From positions 1 through 64,000 of the forward strand of contig DASRFA010000016.1 of NCBI GenBank assembly GCA_035651755.1: a stretch of 64,000 nucleotides of DNA. Direction: 5' to 3'. Origin of the DNA: DASRFA01 sp035651755 (GTDB lineage Bacteria > Desulfobacterota > Binatia > UBA12015). The position numbers and the translations under genes are program-made. The notes under the pieces were generated by a model that searched no databases, was not told the DNA's origin, and was given only the letters and a program-made list of their open reading frames with translations. Shown piece after piece: positions 1-9,349 of this stretch (the stretch's first letter is position 1; every line of letters starts with the position of its first letter).

Positions 1-1169
1 GCGGCGAGGCCGGCCACCACCAGCGACACCGAGGCGCGGAGATCGGTGGCCATCACCTGGGCGCCGGTGAGCTCCTTCACGCCGCGCACCATCGCGGAGG
101 CGCCGTGGACGGTGATGTTGGCGCCCATGCGCGACAGCTCGGGCACGTGCATGAAACGATTCTCGAAGATCGTCTCGGTGATCATGGCGGCACCCGACGC
201 CGTCGACATCAGGGCCATCATCTGCGCCTGGAGGTCGGTCGGGAAGCCGGGGTACGGCGCGGTCAGGACGTCCACGGAGCGAAGCCGGCGATCGCTCCGG
301 ACGCGGATCGCTCCCTCCCCGGGCTCGATGCCGACCCCGGCCTCGGCGAGTCGCTCGAGCACCGCGCCGAGGTGGTCGGCGCGTGCGCCGCGCACGACCA
401 CGTCGCCGCCCGCGGCCGCGACCGCCATGACGAGCGTTCCGGCCTCGATGCGATCGGGGATCACGCGATGCGCGAAGCCGCGCAGGCGATCGCGACCGTC
501 GATCTCGATCGTCGGCGAGCCGGCTCCCCGCACGCCGGCGCCCATCTTCGCGAGCACCTCCGCGAGGTCGACGATCTCGGGCTCGCGCGCGGCGTTGTCG
601 ATGACGGTCGTGCCGTCGGCGAGCGCGGCCGCCATCATGAGGTTCTCGGTCGCGCCGACCGACGGCATCTCGAGGGCGATGTGCGCCCCGTGAAGGCGCG
701 GCCGGCCCGCTCCGTCGCGCGGCGCGCGCGCCTCCACGTAGCCGTGCGAGGTCGCGATCTCGGCGCCCATCTTCTCGAGGCCGACGAGGTGCAGATTGAC
801 GGGACGGCTTCCGATCGCGCAGCCGCCGGGCGTCGCGACGCGCGCCTCGCCGAAGCGCGCGAGGAGCGGGCCGAGCGCGAGGAAGGAGGCGCGCATGGTC
901 TTGACGAGATCGTAGGGCGCCTCGAGGCTCGTCACCCGGCGCGCCGCGAGCGCGACGGAGCCGAAGGAGTTCGGCTGGACGTCGACGCCGAGCTGCGCGA
1001 GGAGCCGCTCCGTCGTCGCGCAGTCGACGACCCGCGGCACGTTGTCGACGTGGCAGCTCTCCTCGGTCAAAAGCGAGGCGAACAGGATCGGCAAAGACGC
1101 GTTCTTCGCGCCGCCGACCTCGACCTCGCCGCGGAGACTCCGTCCGCCGCGAATGACGATCGAATCCAT
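1..1169 (-). CDS. murA: UDP-N-acetylglucosamine 1-carboxyvinyltransferase, 3' end cut by window
   Basis: First committed step of peptidoglycan synthesis: transfers enolpyruvate from PEP to UDP-GlcNAc in the cytoplasm. About 389 residues are visible; the family is about 420, so roughly 30 C-terminal residues lie beyond the left edge. The start is the ATG at 1167-1169, with a GGGGAGG ribosome site a few bases upstream. The N-terminus contains the GGxxLxGxVxVxGAKN-type opening (here SLRGEVEVGGAKN). The PEP-attacking cysteine sits in PGGCAIGSRPVNLHL at about residue 117, and the last visible residues, VMATDLRASVSLVVAGLAA, are the conserved MurA C-terminal region. It is the last visible gene of an rpmE-prfA-prmC-murA block, a common bacterial order, with 58 bp between it and prmC. 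Confidence 0.95.
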   Translation of the reverse strand, partial: MDSIVIRGGRSLRGEVEVGGAKNASLPILFASLLTEESCHVDNVPRVVDCATTERLLAQLGVDVQPNSFGSVALAARRVTSLEAPYDLVKTMRASFLALGPLLARFGEARVATPGGCAIGSRPVNLHLVGLEKMGAEIATSHGYVEARAPRDGAGRPRLHGAHIALEMPSVGATENLMMAAALADGTTVIDNAAREPEIVDLAEVLAKMGAGVRGAGSPTIEIDGRDRLRGFAHRVIPDRIEAGTLVMAVAAAGGDVVVRGARADHLGAVLERLAEAGVGIEPGEGAIRVRSDRRLRSVDVLTAPYPGFPTDLQAQMMALMSTASGAAMITETIFENRFMHVPELSRMGANITVHGASAMVRGVKELTGAQVMATDLRASVSLVVAGLA

Positions 1170-1227
1170 CCGTCCTCCCCTCTCTCTCGCCGGAATCGAC
1201 CGCTCGGGTCGCGCGTTCGGCGGCGCG

Positions 1228-2139
1228 TCAGCCCCGCGCCAGTGTAGCGCCGCTTCGCGTTTCACCAATGCCCCCCGCCAGGAGCAGCCGATCGCGTCCC
1301 GCGAGATCCCGCACCACCCGCACCTCCCCGAAACCCGCCGCCGTCGCCGCCGCGACCGCGGCGGCCCCCTGCCCCGCCCCGATCTCGATCGCCGCCGCGC
1401 CGCCCTCCCGGAGCGCCCGGCGCGCCTCGCGAAGGAGCCTCCGGACTACACCGAGACCGTCGCCGTCGCCACCGGCGAGCGCCTCGAGCGGCTCGAACCG
1501 GAGCTCGGGCTCGGCGGAGGCGAGGTCGGCGGGCGAGAGGTAGGGCGGGTTCGCGACGACCAGGTCGAGCGACCCGGAGGCGAACGGCGCCAGCAGGTCG
1601 GCGCGCGCGAACGAGACGCGCGCGCGCAGCCGGGGCGCGAGCCGCCGCGCGTTGTCGCGGGCGACCGCCAGCGCGGGTGCCGATCGGTCGATCGCGACGA
1701 CGCGGACGCCGGCGGCCGCTTCCGCGGCGACGGCGAGCGCGATCGCCCCGCTTCCCGTGCCGACGTCGGCGACCCTCGCTCCCGCCGACCGCGCACGGAG
1801 CCACCGGACCGCCTCCTCCACGACCGTCTCGGTCTCCGGCCGAGGCACGAGCACGCGCGGGTCGACGGCGAGCTCGAGCGACCAGAATTCGCGCTCGCCC
1901 GTCAGGTACGCGACGGGCTCCCGCCGGCTCCGCCGCTCGAGGAGCGAGGCGAACGCCTCGGCGTCCGTCGCCGCGAGCGGCGACCGGCGCTCCGCCGCGA
2001 CCCGCGCGCGCGACACGCCGAGCGCGGAGGCGAGCAGGACCTCGGCGTCGAGCTCGGGGGTCGGCACCCCGGCCGCCCGCAGGCGCTCGGCGGCCGCCCG
2101 CAGCGCGTCGGCGATCGCGCCGCCGGCCGGTCGGGTCAC
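1228..2139 (-). CDS. prmC: Peptide chain release factor N5-glutamine methyltransferase
   Basis: SAM-dependent enzyme that methylates the glutamine of the GGQ motif in release factors 1 and 2. The 303-residue protein has an N-terminal helical domain (ELDAEVLLASALGVSR, PVAYLTGEREFW). A Rossmann methyltransferase domain follows, with VADVGTGSGAIALAVA for SAM binding. The diagnostic NPPY tetrad, in DLVVANPPYLSPADL, positions the glutamine side chain. It lies directly downstream of prfA, which encodes its substrate, with a 61-bp gap, on the same strand. Length and neighbourhood match HemK/PrmC well. The ATG start was taken because it keeps the full N-terminal domain. Confidence 0.93.
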   Translation of the reverse strand: MTRPAGGAIADALRAAAERLRAAGVPTPELDAEVLLASALGVSRARVAAERRSPLAATDAEAFASLLERRSRREPVAYLTGEREFWSLELAVDPRVLVPRPETETVVEEAVRWLRARSAGARVADVGTGSGAIALAVAAEAAAGVRVVAIDRSAPALAVARDNARRLAPRLRARVSFARADLLAPFASGSLDLVVANPPYLSPADLASAEPELRFEPLEALAGGDGDGLGVVRRLLREARRALREGGAAAIEIGAGQGAAAVAAATAAGFGEVRVVRDLAGRDRLLLAGGIGETRSGATLARG

Positions 2140-2200
2140 CGCGGCTCCGCGCGGCGCGAAGCGCGCGCTCGCGCGCCGGGGGCGCGGCGGCGGCGCTCGT

Positions 2201-3265
<1,065 letters not shown>

Positions 3266-3324
3266 GGCTCAGGGCCGGCCGCAGGTCGCGCGCGGCGACG
3301 CGGCGGGTGACGAGCTGCGAGCGG

Positions 3325-3555
3325 TCAGGCGCCCGCCGGAGGAGCGGCGGCTTCCTTCTTCTTCCCGTAGCGGCGGTTGAAGCGGTCGACGCGGCCGGCG
3401 ACGTCGAGGATCTTCTGCTTGCCGGTGTAGAAGGGATGGCACTGCGCGCAGATCTCGACGTGCAGCTTCTGGGCGGTCGAGCGGGTCTCGATCACGTTGC
3501 CGCAGCTGCAGACGATCTGGGTGGGCTCGTACTTCGGGTGAATGCCTTCCTTCAT
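3325..3555 (-). CDS. rpmE: 50S ribosomal protein L31, zinc-binding type
   Basis: Small protein of the large ribosomal subunit. It has 76 residues from the ATG at 3553-3555 (MKEGIHPKYEPTQIVC); a longer open frame upstream has no L31 character and covers an intergenic repeat, so it was not used. Four cysteines in CxC (CSCG, residues 16 and 18) and CxxC (CAQCHPFYTGKQ, residues 36 and 39) show the zinc-ribbon form. The zinc-free paralogue made under zinc starvation lacks these cysteines. A short Ala/Pro-rich tail follows the conserved RVDRFNRRYGKK. It is the first gene of the rpmE-prfA-prmC-murA run. Confidence 0.95.
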   Translation of the reverse strand: MKEGIHPKYEPTQIVCSCGNVIETRSTAQKLHVEICAQCHPFYTGKQKILDVAGRVDRFNRRYGKKKEAAAPPAGA

Positions 3556-3644
3556 GATCCGTGCGTGGGTAGCACCGGGTCGATCGTCGTTCAAACGTGA
3601 CGTCGCTTCGATCCTGCTGCGCGGGGCCCTTGTGCCCGTGGGCC

Positions 3645-3789
3645 GCCGGATCCGTTTGGGCGGGCCGCTCAGACAGGGTCTCGTTCGCGGGAGGTGGAGC
3701 GCCCTGATGATCTCATGAATCAAGGTGAGGGCGGGTGATTGTCCCGCTCGCTCGACAGTTCTTCGCTGGCCCGCCCAAACGGATCCGGC
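3645..3789. repeat. Palindromic intergenic element, copy A, with perfect terminal inverted repeats
   Basis: Two perfectly complementary 22-bp arms lie at 3645-3666 and 3768-3789; their inner 19 bases read GGATCCGTTTGGGCGGGCC on the left. They enclose a 101-bp core. Read on the minus strand, this core aligns along its whole length with the core of copy C at 30350-30453, including ACTGTCGAGCGAGCGGGACA and the ACCTTGAT-x-CATGA segment. Left of the arm, GTGCCCGTGGGCCGCC (about 3632-3647) is shared with copy B. The element fills most of the 310-bp gap between rpmE and glpK. It carries no credible gene and looks like a non-autonomous MITE- or REP-like palindrome. Confidence 0.85.
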
Positions 3790-3865
3790 TGCGTCGGTAA
3801 TGGGGTGAGCTCCGTGCACCCGCATTCGTCGCTGGATGCGCGTCTTCCGGGCGGGGTGACACGGA

Positions 3866-5386
3866 TCATGGGGGCGTCGTGGTGGGCTTGAGGCGGGCGC
3901 GTTCGACGGCGGCTTTCCAGCCGGCGTAGAGGCGGTCGGCGTCCTGGCGCGACGACTTGGGCTTGAACACGCGGTCGCGGGCGCGCATGCGGTCGAGCTG
4001 GGCGGGGCTCCAGAGGCCGACGCCGAGTCCGGCGAGGAAGGCGGCGCCGACGGCGGTCGTCTCCACGATCTTGGGACGGTCGACGGGGGCGCCGATCTGG
4101 TCCGCCTGGAACTGCATGAGGAAGTCGTTCGCCGCGGCGCCGCCGTCGACGCGGAGCTCGTGCACGCCCGCGGACGCGTCGCCGGTGGCGGCGCGCACGT
4201 CGGCGGTCATGGCGTCGACGACGTCGCGGCTCTGGTAGGCGATCGCTTCGAGCGCCGCGCGCGCCAGGTGGGCGCGGGTCGTGCCGCGCGTCAAGCCGAC
4301 GATCGCGCCGCGCGCGTCCGAGTCCCAGTACGGCGCGCCGAGGCCGACGAACGCCGGCACGACGTAGACGCCGTCGTTGGCGCGCACCTCGCGAGCGAGC
4401 GCCTCGCTGTCGGCGGCGCGCTTCAGGATCCCGAGGCCGTCGCGGAGCCACTGGATCACCGCCCCGCCGACGAAGACGGAGCCCTCGAGCGCGAAGATCG
4501 GCCCGCCGTCGGCGGCGCAGGCGAGCGTCGTCACGAGACCGTTCTGCGACGTGACGGCGCGATCGCCGGTCGGCGTGAGGACGAAGCAGCCGGTTCCGTA
4601 CGTGTTCTTGACCATGCCGGGGCGCACGCACTGCTGCCCGAAGAGGGCCGCCTGCTGGTCGCCCGCGATGCCGGCGACCGGCACCTCCGCGTCGCCCAGG
4701 ACGCCGGGCGCGGTGCGGCAGAAGAGTCCGCTCGAGCGCCGCACCTCGGGCAAGACCGATTCCGGCACGCCGAGGAGCGCGAGCAGGTCGGGGTCCCAGC
4801 GCCGGGCGTGGATGTCGTAGAGCAGCGTCCGCGACGCGTTGCTGTAGTCGGTCGCGTGCACCGTCCCGCCCGAGAGCTTCCAGACGAGCCAGGTGTCGAT
4901 CGTTCCGAACGCGAGCCGGCCGGCGGCCGCCTTCTCCGCCGCGCCGCGCACGTTGCGCAGAAGCCACTCGACCTTCGTCCCGGAGAAGTACGCGTCGATC
5001 ACGAGGCCGGTCTTGGCGCGGACCGCGTCGACGTGCCCTTCCGCGCGCAGCTCGTCGCAGCGCGCGGCCGTCCGGCGATCCTGCCAGACGATCGCGCGGT
5101 GCACCGGGCGGCCCGTGCGCCGGTCCCAGAGCACGGTCGTCTCGCGCTGGTTCGTGATGCCGATCGCGACCAGCTGCTGCGGCTTCAGCTTCGCGCTCCG
5201 GATCGCCGAGCGCAGGACGCGGAGCGAGACCTCCCAGATCTCCTCGGCGTCGTGCTCGACCCAGCCCGGCTTCGGGAAGTGCTGCGTGAACTCGCTGTAC
5301 GCGCGCCCGACGACCGCCCCCTGCCGATCGAGGACGAGCGCCGTGCTGCCGGTCGTGCCCTGATCGATCGCCGCGATGTACGCCAT
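3866..5386 (-). CDS. glpK: Glycerol kinase
   Basis: Phosphorylates glycerol to sn-glycerol 3-phosphate with ATP; FGGY carbohydrate kinase family. From the ATG at 5384-5386 it has 506 residues, against about 500 in the family. A GGAGG site sits 7 bases before this start; the frame stays open further upstream but has no homology-like content there. Motifs: the phosphate-binding AAIDQGTTGSTALV at the N-terminus, GITNQRETTVLWDRRTGRP, AIVWQDRRTA, and the C-terminal signature region GLTRGTTRAHLARAALEAIAYQSRDVV followed by LRVDGGAAANDFLMQFQAD. It stands alone on the minus strand upstream of rpmE, separated by repeat copy A. No glpF or glpD is in the window. Confidence 0.95.
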   Translation of the reverse strand: MAYIAAIDQGTTGSTALVLDRQGAVVGRAYSEFTQHFPKPGWVEHDAEEIWEVSLRVLRSAIRSAKLKPQQLVAIGITNQRETTVLWDRRTGRPVHRAIVWQDRRTAARCDELRAEGHVDAVRAKTGLVIDAYFSGTKVEWLLRNVRGAAEKAAAGRLAFGTIDTWLVWKLSGGTVHATDYSNASRTLLYDIHARRWDPDLLALLGVPESVLPEVRRSSGLFCRTAPGVLGDAEVPVAGIAGDQQAALFGQQCVRPGMVKNTYGTGCFVLTPTGDRAVTSQNGLVTTLACAADGGPIFALEGSVFVGGAVIQWLRDGLGILKRAADSEALAREVRANDGVYVVPAFVGLGAPYWDSDARGAIVGLTRGTTRAHLARAALEAIAYQSRDVVDAMTADVRAATGDASAGVHELRVDGGAAANDFLMQFQADQIGAPVDRPKIVETTAVGAAFLAGLGVGLWSPAQLDRMRARDRVFKPKSSRQDADRLYAGWKAAVERARLKPTTTPP

Positions 5387-5622
5387 GCCGTCGCCTCCAG
5401 CCGGTCGGTCGCGTCGCGCGCCGCCGTGCGCGACCGAAAGCGCGGTCGTGGAGGATCGCGAGCAGCGAGTCAACGGACCGGCCCGCTTGATCCGGAGCCC
5501 GCGACCCCGATAAGCGAAACGTAGGGCAATTGATTGATCATGCGACCGCCGCGCGGACGGCGCTCGTACGGAGGTCAGGACGGGTCGCGCGATCAGCCGC
5601 GCACGCGTCGAGGAGGGAAGCG

Positions 5623-7011
5623 ATGAAGCTCGCAGGAAGAGCGTTGCTGGTCGTGGCCATCACGTTTGCGCTTGCCCCCACGACGCGCGCCGACGACGAG
5701 CCGGCGAATGCGCCTGCGCCCGCGGCCGGGGAAAGCGCGAGCGGCGGCGGCGGCGCGACCCTCGCGCCCGGCGCGACGCTCGGGCAGGACAACTGGCAGT
5801 CCGCCGAGAACCTGCTGCCGCCCGAGATCCTGAAGCACTACCGCGAGGGCGGCTTCAAGAACAAGATCGTCGCGTGGCCCGCGAAGTCGTTCCGCTGGGA
5901 GACCGCGTTCGAGGAGGCCACGCTCACCAACCGCGGCAAGTACGACGTGAACGACGCCGGGACGATCATCGACAAGTCGACCGGCAAGCAGCCGCCGTAC
6001 GTGTACGGCTTCCCCTTCCCGGACGTCGACGCGAAGGATCCGAAGGCGGCCGCCAAGATCCTCTGGAACTCGTATTACGGCTACTGGTACCTCGGGAACA
6101 GCCACAACGACGTCCGAGTCGTCTGGGTGAACCCGGACGGCGTCGATCGCGAAGCGGGGCAGGACGTCTTCTTCATGTACTACGACGGCCAGTCCGAGCC
6201 GTATCGCGTACCGAATCCCCAGAACCTGCTCATGCAGTTCATCGCGACCGCGACGTACCCGACCGACCTGCAGGGCACGACGGCGCTCAGCTGGCGCTAC
6301 CGCGATCCCGACAAGCGCGATTCCAACTGGGCGTACGTGCCGTCGCTCCGCCGGACGCGCGCGGTGTCGCCGTCGAACCGCTCCGACGGCTTCCTCGGCT
6401 CGGATCTCAGCCAGGACGACGGCCCGTTCTTCGACGGCAAGCCCGAGGACTTCGAGTGGAAGCTCATCGGCTCGACCGACCAGCTCCGCTACGCGGACCC
6501 GATGAGCCTCGAGGGCAAGTCCGAGGTGCGCTGGCTGCCCGGCGGCGGATGGCGCACGATCTGGGACAAGAACCTTCCCGCCGCGGGCTTTCAGGACCCG
6601 AACTGGAAGGGCATCGCCTGGGCGCCGGTGGGACCGCAGCTCGCCAAGCGGCCGATGTGGGTCCTCGAGGCGACGCCGAAGGACAAGTACTACCTCTACG
6701 GGAAGGTCCAGCTCTTCATCGACAAGGAGACCTACCAGGGCGCCTTCAACCGGAAGTTCAACTGGCAGGGCGACCTCATGAACACGTATCTCATCATGGG
6801 CTTCCTCTCGCACAAGCACGTGCGGCCCGACGGGCGCGAGGACTGGCTCTGGGGCTCGAACATGGGCTACCAGACGGCCGAGAACATCAAGATGAACCGC
6901 GCGACCGTGAGCGGGCTCGAAGCTCCGTCGAAGGACGTCGCGAACGACCGCCGCATCCCGTACGACCCGGCGTTCTTCGACTTCAACACGCTCCAGCGCT
7001 TCGGGAAGTGA
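5623..7011 (+). CDS. DUF1329 family secreted or outer-membrane-associated protein
   Basis: 462 residues from the ATG at 5623, chosen because AGGAGGG lies just upstream and the product then begins with a clean signal peptide (MKLAGRALLVVAITFALAPTTRA, cleavage near RA-DD). The mature protein has DUF1329 features: the aromatic-rich YYGYWYLGNSHNDVRVVWV, the LSWRYRDPDKRDSNWAYVPS and RRTRAVSPSNRSDGFLGSD blocks, and the C-terminal FFDFNTLQRFGK. DUF1329 proteins are often encoded near DUF1302 proteins and hydrophobic-substrate catabolic genes. They are thought to act in the envelope, but their function is not settled. A P450 gene lies 1 kb downstream; no DUF1302 partner is in the window. Confidence 0.85.
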   Translation: MKLAGRALLVVAITFALAPTTRADDEPANAPAPAAGESASGGGGATLAPGATLGQDNWQSAENLLPPEILKHYREGGFKNKIVAWPAKSFRWETAFEEATLTNRGKYDVNDAGTIIDKSTGKQPPYVYGFPFPDVDAKDPKAAAKILWNSYYGYWYLGNSHNDVRVVWVNPDGVDREAGQDVFFMYYDGQSEPYRVPNPQNLLMQFIATATYPTDLQGTTALSWRYRDPDKRDSNWAYVPSLRRTRAVSPSNRSDGFLGSDLSQDDGPFFDGKPEDFEWKLIGSTDQLRYADPMSLEGKSEVRWLPGGGWRTIWDKNLPAAGFQDPNWKGIAWAPVGPQLAKRPMWVLEATPKDKYYLYGKVQLFIDKETYQGAFNRKFNWQGDLMNTYLIMGFLSHKHVRPDGREDWLWGSNMGYQTAENIKMNRATVSGLEAPSKDVANDRRIPYDPAFFDFNTLQRFGK

Positions 7012-7106
7012 TCGGGTCGGGCTCCCCGCCGCCCGCGCTCGGACGCCGGAAACGCGCTCGTCGTCACGCGCAGATCTCCTCCGCGCGCGCGTACAGCCGG
7101 GATGGA

Positions 7107-7127
7107 GCGGCCGCTCTCCCCGGCCGC
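7107..7127. terminator. Candidate bidirectional hairpin between convergent genes
   Basis: A perfect 7-bp stem, GCGGCCG and CGGCCGC, with a 7-base loop lies in the 132-bp gap between the DUF1329 gene and the converging CobS-like gene. There is no clear T tract, and GC-rich palindromes arise easily here, so this is only a candidate transcription stop. Confidence 0.25.
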
Positions 7128-7143
7128 GAAAGCGCGCGGACGC

Positions 7144-7935
7144 TCAGCCCGCGAGGAGCCGTGCGACCGCGGCGGCGGCGACGAGCGTCGCGGTCTCGGC
7201 CGCGAGGCCGGACGCGACGATGGACGCGCGCGTGACGCCGCCGCGCGCGCGGTGGAGCGCGATCCGAAGCGCGATCGCGACCGCTGCCGCCGTCACCACG
7301 AGCACGACCCCGACCGCGTTCGCGAGCCCGAGCGCGAGCGCCATCGCGCTCACGCTCGCGATCGCGAACTCGCGGAACTCGACGCCGCCGACGAGGGCCG
7401 CGGCGAACGGATCGTCGGGCGCCGGGAGCGAGCCGTACGCGTGGACGACGCTCGCCCATCGCCCGAGCATGACCGCGAGCCCGACCGCGAGCGCGAGCGC
7501 GGGGCCGCCGACGAGCGCGATGGCGACCGCCTCCGTGGCGAGCGCGGCCGCGACCGCGAGGCTCGCCAGCGCGACGACCACCCCGCCCGGCTCGCCTCGT
7601 AGGGACGCGATCGCATCGACGGTGGCCGCCGCGGGCGCGGCGCGCTGGACCGCGACGAGGAGTGCGACGGCGGCGGGCGCGATCGCGAGCGCGGGAGCGC
7701 GCGCGGCGGCCGCGGCCGCGATCGCTCCGACGGCAAGCCCGAGCGCGAGTCCGATGGCGGGAAGGAACATCGCGCCGCGCGCGAGGTCGGCGATCTCGTC
7801 CGCTCCCACCGGCATCCTGCCGGTCGCGAACGCGAACGCCGCGCGGAGCGCGCGCGCGATCGCCGCCGCACCGCCCGACGGAGCGCCGGCCGCGCCGGTC
7901 GCGGCGCGGTCGGCTTGACTCGGTTCGGGCGCCAT
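7144..7935 (-). CDS. CobS-like polytopic membrane protein lacking the family's catalytic motifs
   Basis: 263 residues from the ATG at 7933-7935; the family's usual length is about 250. The opening FAFATGRMPVGADEIADLARGAMFLPAIGLALG parallels the CobS start (FLTRLPVP ... FPLIGLILG), and MLGRWASVVHAYG and the ALVGGVEFRE segment match later CobS landmarks. The protein is almost wholly hydrophobic, with 6-7 likely helices. However, the Mg-binding HLDGLADTxDG stretch, the MxDSRxGxxG stretch and the C-terminal TGDxLGA motif of adenosylcobinamide-GDP ribazoletransferase are missing. It is probably a diverged, non-catalytic relative. It is divergent from the P450 gene, with about 115 bp between starts. 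No other cobalamin gene is nearby. Confidence 0.55.
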   Translation of the reverse strand: MAPEPSQADRAATGAAGAPSGGAAAIARALRAAFAFATGRMPVGADEIADLARGAMFLPAIGLALGLAVGAIAAAAAARAPALAIAPAAVALLVAVQRAAPAAATVDAIASLRGEPGGVVVALASLAVAAALATEAVAIALVGGPALALAVGLAVMLGRWASVVHAYGSLPAPDDPFAAALVGGVEFREFAIASVSAMALALGLANAVGVVLVVTAAAVAIALRIALHRARGGVTRASIVASGLAAETATLVAAAAVARLLAG

Positions 7936-8053
7936 GGACAGCGAACAGGTAGCGGGCGGGCGAGCCGCACGGCAAGGTGGGACCGCAGAGCGGCGAGCGC
8001 TGTGGCCCGCCGGCGCCGAGATCGGCGCCGCGCACCGCGCGGGGGAGGCCATG

Positions 8054-9328
8054 ATGCCGACGACCGAAGCTTCCGGAGCGCCCGATCCGCGCGCTCCACG
8101 CCCATCCCCCGCGAGCCCGTTCCGCTGCGGCCACGAGGACGGCTGGCACGGACGGAACCCGTTCGATCCGTCCTTTCGCGCGGACCCCTACCCGCACCTC
8201 GCGCACCTGCGCGAGTTCGACCCCGTGAACCTGACGCCGGTCGGCCTCTGGCGTCTCACGCGCTTCGCCGACGTCGAGCGCATCCTGAAGGACGTCCCGA
8301 CGGGGGTGCGCACGTCGAGCGGCGACCTTCCCGGCCGCGTGGGCGAGGTCGAGGCGCGACCCGCGGAATTCATGCTCTCGCAGGACCCGCCGAACCACAC
8401 GCGCCTCCGGAAGCTCGTGAGCAAGGCGTTCACGCCGCGCGCCGTCGAGCGGCTGCGGGAGCGCATCCAGGCGATCGCCGACGAGCAGATCGCCCGCGTG
8501 CTGGCGCGCGGCGAGATGGACGTGATCGCCGACCTCGCGCTCCCCGTGCCCGCGACGATGATCTGCGAGATGATGGGCGTGCCGCTCGCGGATCGCGACC
8601 GCTTCACCGTGTGGACGGCGGACGCGACCCACGTGCTCGCCGCGCCGTTCGCCCCGCCCGACCTGATCGAGCGCGGCGTCGCGGCCGGAGACGCGCTGCG
8701 CGGCTACTTCGAGAGCCTCATCGAAGCGCGCCGGCGAAATCTCGGCGAGGACATCCTGAGCGACCTCATCCGCGCCGAGGAGGACGGCGACCAGCTGACG
8801 CCGAGCGAGCTCGTCTCGCAGTCGATCGGGCTCCTGATCGCGGGCTTCGAGACGACCATCGGCCTCATCGGGAACGGCGTCCTCGCGCTCATCCGCCACC
8901 CCGACCAGCTCGCGCTCCTGCGCGAGCGCCCGGAGCTCCTCCCGAACGCGATCGACGAGTGCCTGCGCTACGACGGCCCGATCCTCTTGACGGTGCGCGT
9001 CCTGCGCGAGGACACGGCGTTCGGCGACACGACGATCCCGAAGGACGCGATGGTGTTCGCGATGCTCGCCGGGGCCAATCGCGACCCGGCGCGCTACCGC
9101 GACCCCGATCGCTTCGACGTGGCGCGCGACGACCACTCGCCGCTCGGCTTCGGCGGCGGCATTCACTACTGCCTGGGCGCGCACCTCGCGCGCATGGAGG
9201 CGCAGGTCGCGATCGGCACGCTCGTCCGGAGCGTCCGCGATCTCGCGCTCGCGACCGACGACCTGGCGTGGGGACGTTCGCTGTTTCGGGTCCTCGATCG
9301 GCTGCCCGTGACGTTTCGTCCTGCTTGA
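8054..9328 (+). CDS. Cytochrome P450
   Basis: Soluble bacterial P450 of 424 residues, a heme-thiolate monooxygenase that needs a ferredoxin and reductase not encoded nearby. The oxygen-binding I-helix reads LLIAGFETTIGLIGNG, the ExxR of the K-helix is in DECLRYDGP, and the heme loop is LGFGGGIHYCLGAHLARME with the iron ligand at about Cys373. HLREFDPVN near the start and PNHTRLRKLVSKAFTPRAVE (C-helix region) are also typical. GGGGGAGG at 8041-8048 precedes two consecutive ATGs at 8051 and 8054; the second has better spacing. An open frame from 7934 exists but lacks a ribosome site. The substrate cannot be predicted. Confidence 0.93.
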   Translation: MPTTEASGAPDPRAPRPSPASPFRCGHEDGWHGRNPFDPSFRADPYPHLAHLREFDPVNLTPVGLWRLTRFADVERILKDVPTGVRTSSGDLPGRVGEVEARPAEFMLSQDPPNHTRLRKLVSKAFTPRAVERLRERIQAIADEQIARVLARGEMDVIADLALPVPATMICEMMGVPLADRDRFTVWTADATHVLAAPFAPPDLIERGVAAGDALRGYFESLIEARRRNLGEDILSDLIRAEEDGDQLTPSELVSQSIGLLIAGFETTIGLIGNGVLALIRHPDQLALLRERPELLPNAIDECLRYDGPILLTVRVLREDTAFGDTTIPKDAMVFAMLAGANRDPARYRDPDRFDVARDDHSPLGFGGGIHYCLGAHLARMEAQVAIGTLVRSVRDLALATDDLAWGRSLFRVLDRLPVTFRPA

Positions 9329-9349
9329 CGCGGGCCCCGCCGCGCCGGT

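Noticed and set aside
3325..3825. 166-codon form of L31
   Set aside because: The extra 90 residues translate the palindromic repeat and upstream spacer; the real L31 start is at 3555.
7144..7935. Functional cobalamin synthase CobS
   Set aside because: All three conserved catalytic motifs are absent and no cobalamin genes surround it.
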